DNA of 44,970 nt from Azospirillum humicireducens (GCF_001639105.2 NZ_CP028907.1:478897-523866); one strand, 5' to 3'. Shown: positions 8,500 through 23,795, counted from the stretch's first letter. Notes: generated by a model not told the origin, from the letters alone. Translations and numbers: made by a program.

Positions 8500-10110
8500 A
8501 TGATGCATAACAAACAAGCAATCAATGGTTTCGTGACGCGAATGTTACTGATCGCGGTCGCCCTGATTGGCGTCGCGCAACTGACTTTCCTGCCGCCATG
8601 GGAAGGGTTCGACGAATACGCGCATTGGTCATCGATCCAGCAAATTGCGGAGACCGGTTCGATTCCTCTTTATGGCCGGGATCATGTTTCGGCGGATGTG
8701 GATGCCTATCCCGGACCGATGCCCTATACAACCACTCCGCCTTTCGACAACACCGGACGACCAACCTACAGATCCTATCGTGAGATGGATCGCACGAGCA
8801 TTGCGGAGACTACAGAACGCTCATTTCGTCAGGGGCGGGAGCTGAATTGGCAAGCTCAGCATCCACCGCTTTACTACGGAATCCTGGCTCCTGTTTATTT
8901 GTTGAGCAAAAGCACTGACTGGGTGACGCATCTTTTTATTCTACGCCTTACCTCCTGGATCTTGGCATTCGCCGGACTGGCCATCGGCGTTCTGGCAACG
9001 CAACGTCATCTGCCGGAGAAGGCCACAATCGCCGCCCCGTTCATGGCAGCCTATCCGTTTCTGGTGCCGCAATTTTTTCCGGAAATGGCACGGTTGGGCA
9101 ATGACAGCCTTTGCCTCCTGCTGATGGGAACGATCTGGGCTTTGCTTCTGCAATCGCTTTCGCCGCGACGGCACAGATGGTCCATGCCGCTGCTGGGTCT
9201 TGCCTTGGCGGCCGGGCTGCTGACGAAAGCGTTCTTCGTCCCGATTTCCTTCGGCGTTCTGGCGTTTCTCGCCGTTCGATGGCTGCACGAACGGCGACCC
9301 GAGCATTTGCGGGATCTTGTGTCGTGCGCCACCGTCGCCGGATTCATCGGAGCCGCATGGTATCTGCGTAACCTGCTGCTGTTCGATAATCTTCTGGGCA
9401 CCAACGACTTCATCCGCCTTGCCCATGGAATCGGATTGAAAGCCGGACTTGAGCAGAACTTCTCCATCTTCGCATTCGTGCGTGGCCTTGCCGCTATTTT
9501 CGGCAGCTACATCTGGGCCGGAACATGGTCCTTGGCGCAGCCGCCCGAGTATCTGTTGCTTGCCACCGCAACCCTGGTTGTTCTGACGGTCGGTCGCTGG
9601 ATCGCCGCCTTGCGTCCCAGCCGCTTCGCCAAGGCCCCTGCCTGTTTCCTGCCCCTCTTCATCGTCGGCCCGGTGATCGGCGGGTTGGGCTATCACCTAC
9701 TGACGGTGATTGCCGAAACCGGCCGCGGAGCGGGTACGCCCGGCTGGTACCTGCATATCTTGGCGGCCCCCATCTCCTTTGCGATGGCCACCGGTTGGAG
9801 CCTCCTCCCCTGGCGAGCAGGGTTGCGCGCGCTCGCTTGCGCTTCGGTCATGCTCGGCGTGCTGGGATGGGGGCTGCAACTGTCCCTGTTCAGCGGTTGT
9901 GCCACCAAGTCGGGGTCGAACAAATACTACGACTGGACGGGAGCTTCCTGCCTGGTGGATTGGTCGCAGCTCGACGCGTTGGGCCTTCCTGCAACCGGGT
10001 TCGTCTGCCTCTGCCTTGGTGCTGCCGCCGCGGTCGGCGCCTTGATCGCTTGGTTCAGGCCCGACGCCATGCGGACATCGGGCCTGAAAGCGCGGCTTCC
10101 TCATAATTAG
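8500..10110 (+). CDS. Polytopic membrane protein, GT-C glycosyltransferase/DUF2142-like
   Basis: The 536-residue protein begins with one transmembrane helix (residues 14-30), then the short loop PPWEGFDEYAHW, in which D38/E39 sit where GT-C glycosyltransferases (PMT, ArnT, DUF2142 types) carry their catalytic acidic residues. A long polar loop of about 80 residues follows and then nine or ten more hydrophobic segments. Such enzymes move a sugar from a polyprenyl phosphate carrier on the periplasmic side of the membrane; that function is inferred from the fold only. Two consecutive ATG codons (8500 and 8503) are possible starts. The upstream DNA and the first 600 bases are AT-richer than the window. 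The gene ends four bases before the convergent purT stop. Confidence 0.65.
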   Translation: MMHNKQAINGFVTRMLLIAVALIGVAQLTFLPPWEGFDEYAHWSSIQQIAETGSIPLYGRDHVSADVDAYPGPMPYTTTPPFDNTGRPTYRSYREMDRTSIAETTERSFRQGRELNWQAQHPPLYYGILAPVYLLSKSTDWVTHLFILRLTSWILAFAGLAIGVLATQRHLPEKATIAAPFMAAYPFLVPQFFPEMARLGNDSLCLLLMGTIWALLLQSLSPRRHRWSMPLLGLALAAGLLTKAFFVPISFGVLAFLAVRWLHERRPEHLRDLVSCATVAGFIGAAWYLRNLLLFDNLLGTNDFIRLAHGIGLKAGLEQNFSIFAFVRGLAAIFGSYIWAGTWSLAQPPEYLLLATATLVVLTVGRWIAALRPSRFAKAPACFLPLFIVGPVIGGLGYHLLTVIAETGRGAGTPGWYLHILAAPISFAMATGWSLLPWRAGLRALACASVMLGVLGWGLQLSLFSGCATKSGSNKYYDWTGASCLVDWSQLDALGLPATGFVCLCLGAAAAVGALIAWFRPDAMRTSGLKARLPHN

Positions 10111-10114
10111 CCGG

Positions 10115-11281
10115 TCAATACCGGATCGTCACCTTGTCCGCCGCCTGCCTGGCCCGCGCCCGCGCGTCATCGGTATCGGTGCCGGTGGCGAGCGCCACGC
10201 CCATGCGGCGGTTCTTGCGGGTGGTCGGCTTGCCGAACAGGCGGACGTCGACCTCCTGCTCCGCACTGCCCAGGCTCAGCGCATCGGCCAGCCCCTCAAT
10301 GCGGAAGCTCTCCGCCTCGCGGTCGGCCAGGATGACGGCGGAGGCCGACGGAGCATGGCAGACGATGTTGGGGATCGGCAGGCCCAGGATTGCGCGGGCG
10401 TGCAGTTCGAACTCCGACAGATTCTGCGACAGCAGCGTGACCATGCCGGTGTCGTGCGGACGCGGCGACAGTTCGGAGAAGACGACCTCGTCGGCCGTCA
10501 CGAAGAACTCGACGCCGAAGATGCCGTAGCCGCCGAGATTGTCGACGACGCGGGCAGCCATCGCCTTGGCGTCGTCCAGCATCGCCTGCGGCATGGCGAC
10601 CGGCTGCCAGGATTCCTGGTAGTCGCCGCGCTCCTGACGGTGGCCGATCGGCTCGCAATAGAGGATGCCGTCGCGGGTGCGGACGGTCAGCAGCGTGATC
10701 TCGTAGTCGAAGGCGACGAACTCCTCGACGATCACCTTGCGGCGGTCGCCGCGCATGTTCGCCACCGCATAGTCCCAGGCGGCTTCAAGCCCGGCGGCAT
10801 CCTGCACCGTGCTCTGCCCCTTGCCCGACGACGACATCACCGGCTTGACGACGCAGGGGAAGCCGGTGTGCTCCGCTCCGGCACGGACCTCGTCCAGGCT
10901 TTCGGCATAGCGGTAGCGCGAGGTGCGCAGGCCCAGTTCCGTCGCGGCGACCTCGCGGATGCGGTCGCGGTTCATCGTCATGGTGGCGGCGCGGGCCGAC
11001 GGCACGACAATGGTGCCGGTATCCTCGAACTCGTGCAGCACCTCGGTGCGGATCGCCTCCACTTCCGGCACGATAAAGTCCGGACGATGCTTGGCGATGG
11101 CGGCGCGCAGGGCGTCGGCATCGAGCATGGAGAACACCTCCGCCCGGTCGGCGACCTGCATCGCCGGGGCGTTGGCGTAGCTGTCGCAGGCGATGACCTC
11201 GCAGCCCAGCCGCTTGGCGGCGATGACGAATTCCTTGCCCAGCTCACCGGAGCCGAGCAGCAGGATCCTGGCGGTGTACAT
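10115..11281 (-). CDS. purT: Formate-dependent phosphoribosylglycinamide formyltransferase PurT
   Basis: PurT converts GAR plus formate and ATP to FGAR in de novo purine synthesis. The 388-residue cytoplasmic protein is a full-length ATP-grasp enzyme. Its N-terminal pre-ATP-grasp domain carries ILLLGSGELGKEF; the ATP-grasp body contains VVKPVMSSSGKGQS (nucleotide lysine loop) and EFFVTADEVVFSELSPRPHDTG (metal-binding acidic residues). The start at 11281 is supported by a GGGAG site seven bases upstream; the reading frame stays open for 30 more codons but without family-like sequence. It is a single gene convergent with the GT-C-like gene. Confidence 0.94.
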   Translation of the reverse strand: MYTARILLLGSGELGKEFVIAAKRLGCEVIACDSYANAPAMQVADRAEVFSMLDADALRAAIAKHRPDFIVPEVEAIRTEVLHEFEDTGTIVVPSARAATMTMNRDRIREVAATELGLRTSRYRYAESLDEVRAGAEHTGFPCVVKPVMSSSGKGQSTVQDAAGLEAAWDYAVANMRGDRRKVIVEEFVAFDYEITLLTVRTRDGILYCEPIGHRQERGDYQESWQPVAMPQAMLDDAKAMAARVVDNLGGYGIFGVEFFVTADEVVFSELSPRPHDTGMVTLLSQNLSEFELHARAILGLPIPNIVCHAPSASAVILADREAESFRIEGLADALSLGSAEQEVDVRLFGKPTTRKNRRMGVALATGTDTDDARARARQAADKVTIRY

Positions 11282-11490
11282 CCACGCACTCCCGATATTG
11301 GCGACAGCTGGCCGAACCATAGGGCTTCCCGCCGGTCGGGCCAAGTCCCGCCGTAAGCCTCCCGTATGCATCTGGAAAGCGGGAATGCTGCGGTCTAAAT
11401 ATTTCTAAACAGAAATCATAATGGTAACGGATGAAAAACTCCACTCATGTGTTCATGCGTAAATGAAGCTCTTTGGTCCCGGAGGCGGCG

Positions 11491-11904
11491 ATGGATACAG
11501 CGGCACGGCACAGGTTTTTCGGCGGCAGGACGGTGATGGCCGCTTGCCTGGCTGCCTCGCTGGCCCTGCCCGGCTGTGCCGGCAACGGCAACGACGATAT
11601 GGCGGGCGCCCTGCTGATCGGAGCGGCGGTGGTCGGGCTGGGCGTGCTGGCCGCAACCGCCGGCAATGACGACGATGATGACTCCAGCCGCAACCGGCAC
11701 CAACGCCATCGTGGCGGGTACGACAACAGCGGATATTACGGGAACGGCTATAGCAACGGCTATCGCACTGGCCGGGGCGGCTACAGCCCCTATGCCGGCA
11801 ACGGCCAGTGCGACGATGCCCGCTACCGCACCTCCAACGGCGGGCATGCCGAATCCGGGACCGACGAATGGGATTGCCGCCGCTTCGGCGACGGCCGGAA
11901 GTAA
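11491..11904 (+). CDS. Putative lipoprotein, Gly/Tyr/Asn-rich
   Basis: A 137-residue predicted lipoprotein of unknown function. The signal peptide runs to a lipobox LPGC with the cysteine at residue 29. A short hydrophobic segment (LLIGAAVVGLGVLAAT) follows and then a low-complexity tail with an Asp run, Arg/His stretches and GYYGNGYSNGY-type repeats. The C-terminus holds two cysteines in GQCDDARYRT and EWDCRRFG. A GGAGG site lies six bases before the ATG at 11491. It stands alone between divergent purT and a convergent membrane-protein gene. Confidence 0.7.
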   Translation: MDTAARHRFFGGRTVMAACLAASLALPGCAGNGNDDMAGALLIGAAVVGLGVLAATAGNDDDDDSSRNRHQRHRGGYDNSGYYGNGYSNGYRTGRGGYSPYAGNGQCDDARYRTSNGGHAESGTDEWDCRRFGDGRK

Positions 11905-11911
11905 ACCGCGA

Positions 11912-12187
11912 TCAACGCCGCCGCCCTTCCAGGTTCTTGCGAACAATGGCGGCGATGATCAGCAGAAAGGCCAGCAGGCGCAGCAGATAGACCCAGCTCT
12001 GCTCCTCCCGCTCCAGACCGCCGAGCACCAGCACGGTCTGGTTCAGCGCCAGCAGGGCGAAGGCCAGCGCGAAGGAGACGAACAGCGCGTCCCGCGTGCG
12101 CTTCCAGAAGCTGAGGAAGAACAGCCCGGCCACCGCATAGAGGGCCGCGAGCGCCCCGGTGAAGAAGCTGTAGCTCGTCGACAGCAT
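11912..12187 (-). CDS. Small membrane protein, DUF5985-like (second of pair)
   Basis: A 91-residue protein with three hydrophobic segments: residues 9-27, 35-57 and 66-84. Between the first two helices is a basic FWKRTRDALF loop. The C-terminus is strongly basic (RKNLEGRRR), so it should be cytoplasmic. It resembles DUF5985-type proteins from memory of the family, not from a search. Its ATG overlaps the stop of the preceding small membrane gene as ATGA, so the pair is translationally coupled and probably forms a complex. The function is unknown. Confidence 0.7.
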   Translation of the reverse strand: MLSTSYSFFTGALAALYAVAGLFFLSFWKRTRDALFVSFALAFALLALNQTVLVLGGLEREEQSWVYLLRLLAFLLIIAAIVRKNLEGRRR

Positions 12188-12456
12188 CACTCGGCATCCC
12201 AGATGAAGCCGAAGAGCAGCACGCCCACGCCGGCCATGGCGGAGACCTGGCGGACCGGCAGCAGATCGACCTGGGTCGGCAGGACGACGACGTCGATGAA
12301 CAGCAGCAGGTTGTTGATCGCCAGCCCGACGAAGCAGAGCGTGCTCCACAGCAGAAGCCGGCTGCGCGACCGCAGGTAGCTGCGCAGCAGCAGGACCATG
12401 CACATCAGGCTGGCGGCGAAGCACAGCAGATAGACCGCCGATTTCACGACGTCCAT
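12187..12456 (-). CDS. Small membrane protein, DUF5985-like (first of pair)
   Basis: An 89-residue protein that starts MDVVKSAVYLLCFAASLMCM and has three predicted transmembrane segments. A basic RSYLRSRSRLLLW loop follows the first helix, and an INNLLLFIDVVVLP segment carries the second. The helix-basic loop-helix plan is like that of its coupled neighbour, which suggests an old duplication. The protein ends FGFIWDAE. It lies 93 bases after the winged-helix gene; a small inverted repeat, CTCTCC/GGAGAG, sits in that gap. The function is unknown. Confidence 0.7.
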   Translation of the reverse strand: MDVVKSAVYLLCFAASLMCMVLLLRSYLRSRSRLLLWSTLCFVGLAINNLLLFIDVVVLPTQVDLLPVRQVSAMAGVGVLLFGFIWDAE

Positions 12457-12549
12457 GTCAGCGCCCCCACCCGGCTCTCCCGGTTAAAGGAGAGGGGGAT
12501 CGGTCCACGATGTCGGATTGGAAAGCGGCGATCATGTCATTCACCGGCG

Positions 12550-12924
12550 TCAGTCGTTGAGGCGGAAGCGGAAGGAATCGGCGAAGATCTGCACCTTGTT
12601 GCCGGGGGCGGCGAAGATCTCCCGGATGATGGCGGAGGGGCGGGTGGCATAGGCCTGCGCGATCTCCTCGACCCATTTGTCGAGGATGGGTGCGGCGGGA
12701 TGGTAGCGATGGCAACCATCCGCCGGCGCCACCACCAGCCCGGCGCCGAGAAAGCCGCCAAGCGCCTCCTGCACCACCAGTTCGCTGCCTCGCAACTCCC
12801 GCACGAGGTCGGCGTTCGACCAGTCGCGGCCGGGATCCCGGCGCAGCAGAAGCAGAAGTTCGAGCGCCCAGACCGAACGGATCGAGCGTCGAAGCAGGGA
12901 AAGCGCATCGTCGGACAAAAGCAT
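12550..12924 (-). CDS. Winged-helix DNA-binding protein (putative regulator)
   Basis: A 124-residue protein that starts MLLSDDALSLLRRSIRSVW. It has the look of a small winged-helix domain: helix 1 WALELLLLLRR, then a turn and helix ELRGSELVVQEALGGFLGAGLV and a wing with PADGCHRYHPA. The C-terminal third is helical (VEEIAQAYATRPSAIIREIF) and may dimerise. It lies 66 bases after the hybrid kinase and before the two small membrane genes on the same strand, so it could be the output of the upstream kinases or a regulator of the membrane pair. It has no receiver domain itself. The start at 12924 was chosen because the 21 residues upstream are not protein-like. Confidence 0.65.
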   Translation of the reverse strand: MLLSDDALSLLRRSIRSVWALELLLLLRRDPGRDWSNADLVRELRGSELVVQEALGGFLGAGLVVAPADGCHRYHPAAPILDKWVEEIAQAYATRPSAIIREIFAAPGNKVQIFADSFRFRLND

Positions 12925-12990
12925 GAACCAGAACCTGACCTGATGTGCACAACCGGCGGCGTGGGACGGCGCCGCCATCGTCCCCACTCG

Positions 12991-15323
12991 TCAGCCCCGG
13001 ACGGCCTCCGCCGGTGCGAGGGGGGACTGCAGATCCAGCGCGCGGCGGAGTGCGCGGGCGAGATCGCCACCGCGATATGGCTTGGCCAGTGTCTCCGCCC
13101 GGCTCAAGACGGCCCCAAGCACGGCACCGGGATCCGTGCCGTCGTCCGCGGGAAGGGCGGCGCCGGCCTGGTGCTCCGGCGCACTGGTTCCGTTGGCATA
13201 GCCCGAGGCGAACAGGACCCGCAGCGCAGGGTGGCGGCGCAGCCCCTCACGGGCCAGTTCGCGCCCGTTCAAGCCGCCCGGCATCACGATATCGGTGAAC
13301 AGGAGATCGACCGGCTGCCGATCCAGCAGGGTCAGCGCCGCTTCCGCCCCATCGGCCTCCAGCACGCGGTAACCCAGCCCACCCACGGCCTGGACGGCAA
13401 CGGCACGCACGTCGGCGTCGTCATCGACCACCAGCACCGTCTCGCCGCGGCCGGCGAATGCCTCGGCCGCGCCATCCTCGTCCGAGGCCGTGCCGTTGAT
13501 CACGTCGACGGCGGCTCGCGGCAGGTAGAGACGGAAGGTGGTGCCGACACCCGGACTGCTGTCGATGCCGATCAGCCCGCCCGACTGCTTGACGAAGCCA
13601 TGGATCATGGCAAGGCCGAGACCGGTGCCCTTCCCTGCCTCCTTGGTGGTGAAGAAGGGCTCGAAGGCGCGCTCCAGCACCTCCTGCGCCATGCCGCATC
13701 CGCTGTCGGACACCGACAGGAGAATGTAGTCGCCCGCCGGGACGGACATGCCATGGGCGGACTGGGTTTCCTCGAACCGGGTGTTCTCGGTGCGGATGCG
13801 CAGGGTGCCGCCGCCCGGCATGGCGTCGCGCGCGTTGATGACGAGGTTCAGCAGAGCCGATTCCGCCTGCGACCGGTCGACCGAGGCGGTCCACAGCGGC
13901 CCCGCATCGGCCGAAGGCGCCTCGATGGCGATGGCGACGCCGCCGCCCAGCGTGCGCTCCATCAACTCGCCCATGCCGGCGACCAGCGCGCCGAGATCGA
14001 CCGGCTCCGGGTGAAGCTGCTGGCGCCGTGCGAAGGTCAGCAGGCGCCGCGTCATGTCGGAACAGCGCAGCGCCGCCTGCAGCGCCATCTCCGCCCGCTT
14101 CGCCGCCTTCGGATCGTCGGCAAGGCCGGGGACCAGCCGTTCGAGGCTGCCGATCACCACCATCAGCATGTTGTTGAAGTCATGGGCGATGCCGCCTGTC
14201 AGCTGGCCCACCAGCTCCATCTTCTGGGCGTGGGCGAGCTGACGCTGGGCCTGGCGCGTCTCGGTCACGTCCAGGATGGTGCCGAACAGCTCGGCCGGCC
14301 GGCCGTCCTCGTCGCACACCACCACCGCCTGGTCCAGCAGATGGCGCTCGCTGCCGTCGGGACAGCGCCAGCGGTATTCGACCGTCGTCAGCCCGGTGTC
14401 GTGAACCGACTCCAACTGGCGCAGCACGCGGTTGCGATCGTCAGGGTGAATCCCCGCCTCCCAATTGCCGGGATCCTCGATGAAGCGGGCGGGCGGGCAG
14501 CCCAGCACCGACTGCACCGTGTCGGACAGGTAGCGGAAGGGAATGCCCGACGTCAGATCGGCAGTGTAGAGCACGATGGGCAGCTGCCCCAGGATCAGCG
14601 CCTGCCGCTCCTCCGACCGGCGCAGCGCCTGTTCGGCCTGCCGCATCTCGCGCCGCACCCGCTCGTTCTCGTCCAGGAGGCGTTGCTTGGCCTCGACCTC
14701 GCGCTTCACCGCCTCGGTCTTGCGGTAGAGGTCGACGAAGACCGCCACCTTGCATTTCAGGATGTGCGGATCGACCGGCTTGAACATGTAATCCACGGCG
14801 CCGCTGGCATAGCCGCGAAAGATGTGCGTTTCGTCCTTGTTGATGGCGGTCAGGAAGATGATGGGAATGTGGCGCGACTTCTCGCGCAGGCGGATCAGTT
14901 CGGCCGTCTCGTAGCCGTCCATTCCCGGCATGTGGACGTCGAGCAGGATCAGCGCGAAATCCTGGCGCAGCAGGTGCTTCAGCGCCTCTTCCCCCGACCT
15001 CGCCAGGACGAGCTGCGCCCCCATGTCCTCCAGCGTCTCACGCACGGCGAACAGGTTCCGCGGGTCGTCATCGACGATCAGGATCGCCACGTCCGACGTG
15101 TCGGGCTGCGGAGGAGAGTCGGTGGTCATGCTTTCCCATCCCGCGGGGGCACCGGCCGCCGGTGCGGGCGTGACGGCCGGTGCCGGAGTCAGAACCGGCG
15201 CGGGTGCCGGCAGCGCCACATCCGGCGGCAGAAGCGTCTGGCGGACCGCCGATACAGGGAAGGCAGGCGGCGGCACGAACATCCTGCGCCGCGCGACCCG
15301 CGCCGGGCGGAGCTTGCGCCGGG

Positions 15324-15327
<4 letters not shown>
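12991..15327 (-). CDS. Hybrid histidine kinase (REC-PAS-HisKA-HATPase-REC)
   Basis: The 778-residue cytoplasmic protein starts with a Pro/Ala-rich tail (residues 20-65). It continues with a receiver domain (VAILIVDDDPRN, phospho-acceptor D130 in LLDVHMPGMDG), a coiled coil near 200-240, a PAS domain at about 245-365, a HisKA domain with H382 in GGIAHDFNNML, an HATPase (NLVINARDAMPGGG and GKGTGLGLAMIHG), and a C-terminal receiver with D679 in FTDIVMPGGLNG. The ATG overlaps the stop of the poly-HAMP kinase (ATGA), so the two are translationally coupled. An internal ATG at 15129 has a better ribosome site and would remove the Pro-rich tail. The N-terminal receiver could accept phosphate from the neighbouring kinase. 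No output domain is present. Confidence 0.88.
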
Positions 15328-21200
<5,873 letters not shown>

Positions 21201-22089
21201 GCCGTTCCCCTTGCCCACGCGCCGGCCCACCATGGACCGCATTCCGCCACAGCAATGGACCGCCCCGGCATCATCCCGGATGCATGGTCCAATAAATTCA
21301 ACCCGTCTCGTCCAGCAAATCGAGTACCCGCAACCCGTCTGCGCGCACCCGAGCCTGAACCGGCGAGTGACCGCGCAGTCCTACACCCCCGCACGATGAA
21401 GTAAAGGCGATTCAGGTCAATTTAGCCTTTGGTAGGCGTCATGACTTCTGGCTTATTGGCCATGCCTATGACTTAGGATGGATATTGGAGATTATTCAGC
21501 GTGATGACATTGATCACGCGTTTTTCACCAAAAAACGGAACAACGGCCGATCAAGTCAACGACACGTTGTTCGCTGACACAAGGTCTACCGACCACCAAC
21601 TCGTCCGTCCAAAAATGCCCTGCTCTACCATCGTACAAGAACTGGAACGATTCAGTGACCGGCCTCGTTACAGATCCGAACCATGGCGGGATCATGCGGC
21701 ATAAAGCCATCTCCCGCAGGGCGAGACCAATTCGACAGTCGTCACAGCCCAAGGCCTGATCATGATTCTCTGGACGATTTCCATGCAGGCATCGATGTAC
21801 TGCATGCTTTCCTGGATCCGTGCCTGCAACAGCGGCACAGTCCTGGCCCATTCCTTTGCCGGACTGCCGGCGCTCGGACCGCCCCGACCGGCGGCGGATA
21901 TTCTGCCCTTCCCGGTAAGGCGGGTTGCACGCAGCGGCGGGCTCGGCGGTCCCGCCATCGTGATCCCGCTCGGTCGCCGCTGCCCCCCCGCCGACGGCAG
22001 TTCACGCAATCGTGTAGAGAGCGTGATTTGCCGACGGCCTGCCGTAGACCTATGGTTACTGGCAGGAATGGTCCGTTCGGGAGAGGTCG
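21201..22089. other. 889-bp region without a convincing gene
   Basis: The stretch between the start of the poly-HAMP kinase and msrP holds no gene I can support. Bases 21380-21720 are clearly less GC-rich than the surroundings and contain a 67-codon plus-strand frame (21501-21704) with atypical codon use. On the minus strand, 21692-22009 codes for 105 residues from a TTG codon; its last 57 residues look helical and have normal codon use, so a small gene or gene remnant is possible but unproven. The promoters of the kinase and of msrPQ must lie here. Confidence 0.5.
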
Positions 22090-23037
22090 ATGCTGTTCAA
22101 ATTCCCCACCGCCTCGCAGGTCCGCGAGGACGAGGTGACGCCGCGGGACCTGTTTCTGACCCGGCGCAGCCTGATGGCCGGCGGTGCCGCCGCGATGGCT
22201 CTGGGCAGCCTGCCGGTGTGGAGCGGCAACGCCTTCGCCGCCTCGTTCCAGGCGCCGACCACCATCAAGCCGGCCGATCCGAAGTTCGACCCGACGACGC
22301 CGATGAAGTCGGCAACCACCTACAACAATTTCTATGAGTTCGGCACTGGCAAGGGCGATCCGGCCGAGAATGCCGGCACGCTGAAGACCCGCCCCTGGGA
22401 AATCGCCGTCGGCGGCGAAGTCGCCAAGCCGATGACCATCGGCATCGAGGATCTGCTGAAATTCCCGATCGAGGAACGCATCTACCGCCTGCGTTGCGTC
22501 GAAGGCTGGTCGATGGTGATCCCCTGGGTCGGCTTCCCGCTGGCCGAACTGTTGAAGCGGGTGGAGCCGACCGGCAACGCCAGATATGTCGCCTTCCAGA
22601 CCCTGAACGATCCCAAGCAGATGCCGGGCCTCCGCTCCTGGGTGCTCGATTGGCCATACACCGAAGGGCTGCGGCTGGACGAGGCGATGCACCCGCTGAG
22701 CCTGCTCGCCGTCGGCATGTATGGCGAGGTTCTGCCCAATCAGAACGGCGCGCCGATCCGTCTGGTGGTCCCGTGGAAGTACGGCTTCAAGTCGATCAAA
22801 TCGATCGTCAAGATCACCCTGGTCAAGGACCAGCCGCCGACCGCCTGGAACAAGTCGCAGCCGCGCGAATACGGCTTCTATTCCAACGTCAACCCCGAGG
22901 TCGATCATCCGCGCTGGAGCCAGGCGACCGAGCGGCGCGTCGGCGAATTCTCCCGCCGCAAGACCCTGCCCTTCAACGGCTATGCCGAAGAGGTCGCGTC
23001 GCTCTATGCCGGGATGGACCTGAAGGCGAATTACTGA
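22090..23037 (+). CDS. msrP: Protein-methionine-sulfoxide reductase catalytic subunit MsrP
   Basis: MsrP (YedY) is a periplasmic molybdopterin enzyme that reduces methionine sulfoxide in envelope proteins. The 315-residue precursor has a twin-arginine signal (R25-R26 in LFLTRRSLMAGG) ending near NAFAAS. The sulfite-oxidase fold follows, with the molybdenum-ligating cysteine C136 in YRLRCVEGW and the family segments WVGFPLAELLKRVEPTG and PWKYGFKSIKSIV. A GGGAGAGG site precedes the ATG. The gene for the haem partner MsrQ starts two bases after the stop. The family and role are well established. Confidence 0.95.
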   Translation: MLFKFPTASQVREDEVTPRDLFLTRRSLMAGGAAAMALGSLPVWSGNAFAASFQAPTTIKPADPKFDPTTPMKSATTYNNFYEFGTGKGDPAENAGTLKTRPWEIAVGGEVAKPMTIGIEDLLKFPIEERIYRLRCVEGWSMVIPWVGFPLAELLKRVEPTGNARYVAFQTLNDPKQMPGLRSWVLDWPYTEGLRLDEAMHPLSLLAVGMYGEVLPNQNGAPIRLVVPWKYGFKSIKSIVKITLVKDQPPTAWNKSQPREYGFYSNVNPEVDHPRWSQATERRVGEFSRRKTLPFNGYAEEVASLYAGMDLKANY

Positions 23038-23039
23038 CC

Positions 23040-23795
23040 ATGGCCACCCCCACAGCCACCGCCGGCGTCGATCTGCGCGCCGGCGCCAACGCTGCGCTCG
23101 CGTCGCGTTGGGCCAAGCCCGCCGTCTTCACCCTCTGCCTCGTCCCGCTGGTCTGGACCATGTGGCTCGCCTACACCGGCGAGTTGGGGGCGGAGCCGGT
23201 GCTGGAGAGCGTCAAGGCCAGCGGCTTGTGGGCCTTGCGCTTCCTGCTGATCGCCCTGGCGCTGACGCCGCTGCGCATGCTGACGGGGGTGGCGGGGCTG
23301 GCGCGCTTCCGGCGGATGCTGGGGCTGTTCGCCTTCTTCTACGCCGCCGTCCACCTGTCGACCTACGTCGGGCTGGACCAGTTTTTCGACTGGCCGGCAA
23401 TCTGGAAGGATATCGTCAAGCGTCCCTACATCACGGTCGGAATGGGCGCCTTCCTGATCCTGACGGCGCTGGCCGCGACCTCCACCGACGGCATGGTCAA
23501 GCGGCTGGGCGGCAAAAGCTGGCGCGCCCTGCACCGGTGCGTGTTCGTCGCCGGGCTGGCCGGCTGCCTGCACTTCCTCATGCTGGTGAAGGGCTGGCAG
23601 ACGGCGCCGCTGGTCTATGCGCTGATCTGCATCGGGCTGCTGGCCTTCCGCCGCTGGCCGGTTCGGCTCTGGCGGCGGAAGGACCCGCAGGCCGGAACCG
23701 GCTCGGTCAGAACACCGCGCGCAGAAGCCCCACGGTCCGGCGAAGCGCCAGCACCGCGCTTTCCGGATGGAAGCTCCCCCGCTCGTCGCAGTTGA
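23040..23795 (+). CDS. msrQ: Haem-binding membrane subunit MsrQ
   Basis: MsrQ passes electrons from the respiratory chain to MsrP. The 251-residue protein has five or six hydrophobic segments in the ferric-reductase-like fold, with haem-ligand histidines expected in FYAAVHLSTYV, WRALHRCVFV and AGCLHFLML. The family's usual length is near 200-210 residues; here the frame runs on for about 35 polar, Pro/Arg-rich residues after WRRKDPQAG. That tail is encoded opposite the 3' end of the convergent dienelactone hydrolase gene, an overlap of 89 bases, so it may be a recent read-through extension. The start follows the msrP stop directly. Confidence 0.93.
   Translation: MATPTATAGVDLRAGANAALASRWAKPAVFTLCLVPLVWTMWLAYTGELGAEPVLESVKASGLWALRFLLIALALTPLRMLTGVAGLARFRRMLGLFAFFYAAVHLSTYVGLDQFFDWPAIWKDIVKRPYITVGMGAFLILTALAATSTDGMVKRLGGKSWRALHRCVFVAGLAGCLHFLMLVKGWQTAPLVYALICIGLLAFRRWPVRLWRRKDPQAGTGSVRTPRAEAPRSGEAPAPRFPDGSSPARRS

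Noticed and set aside
11282..11420. Possible ZTP-type riboswitch before purT
   Set aside because: The leader can form nested GGCTT/AAGCC and CGGG/CCCG stems, but I cannot match the conserved ZTP aptamer core, so GC-rich chance pairing is as likely.
21501..21704. A 67-codon plus-strand frame with a GTG start
   Set aside because: Codon use is unlike any neighbour, no ribosome site or family feature is visible, and the length is near chance in this lower-GC stretch.
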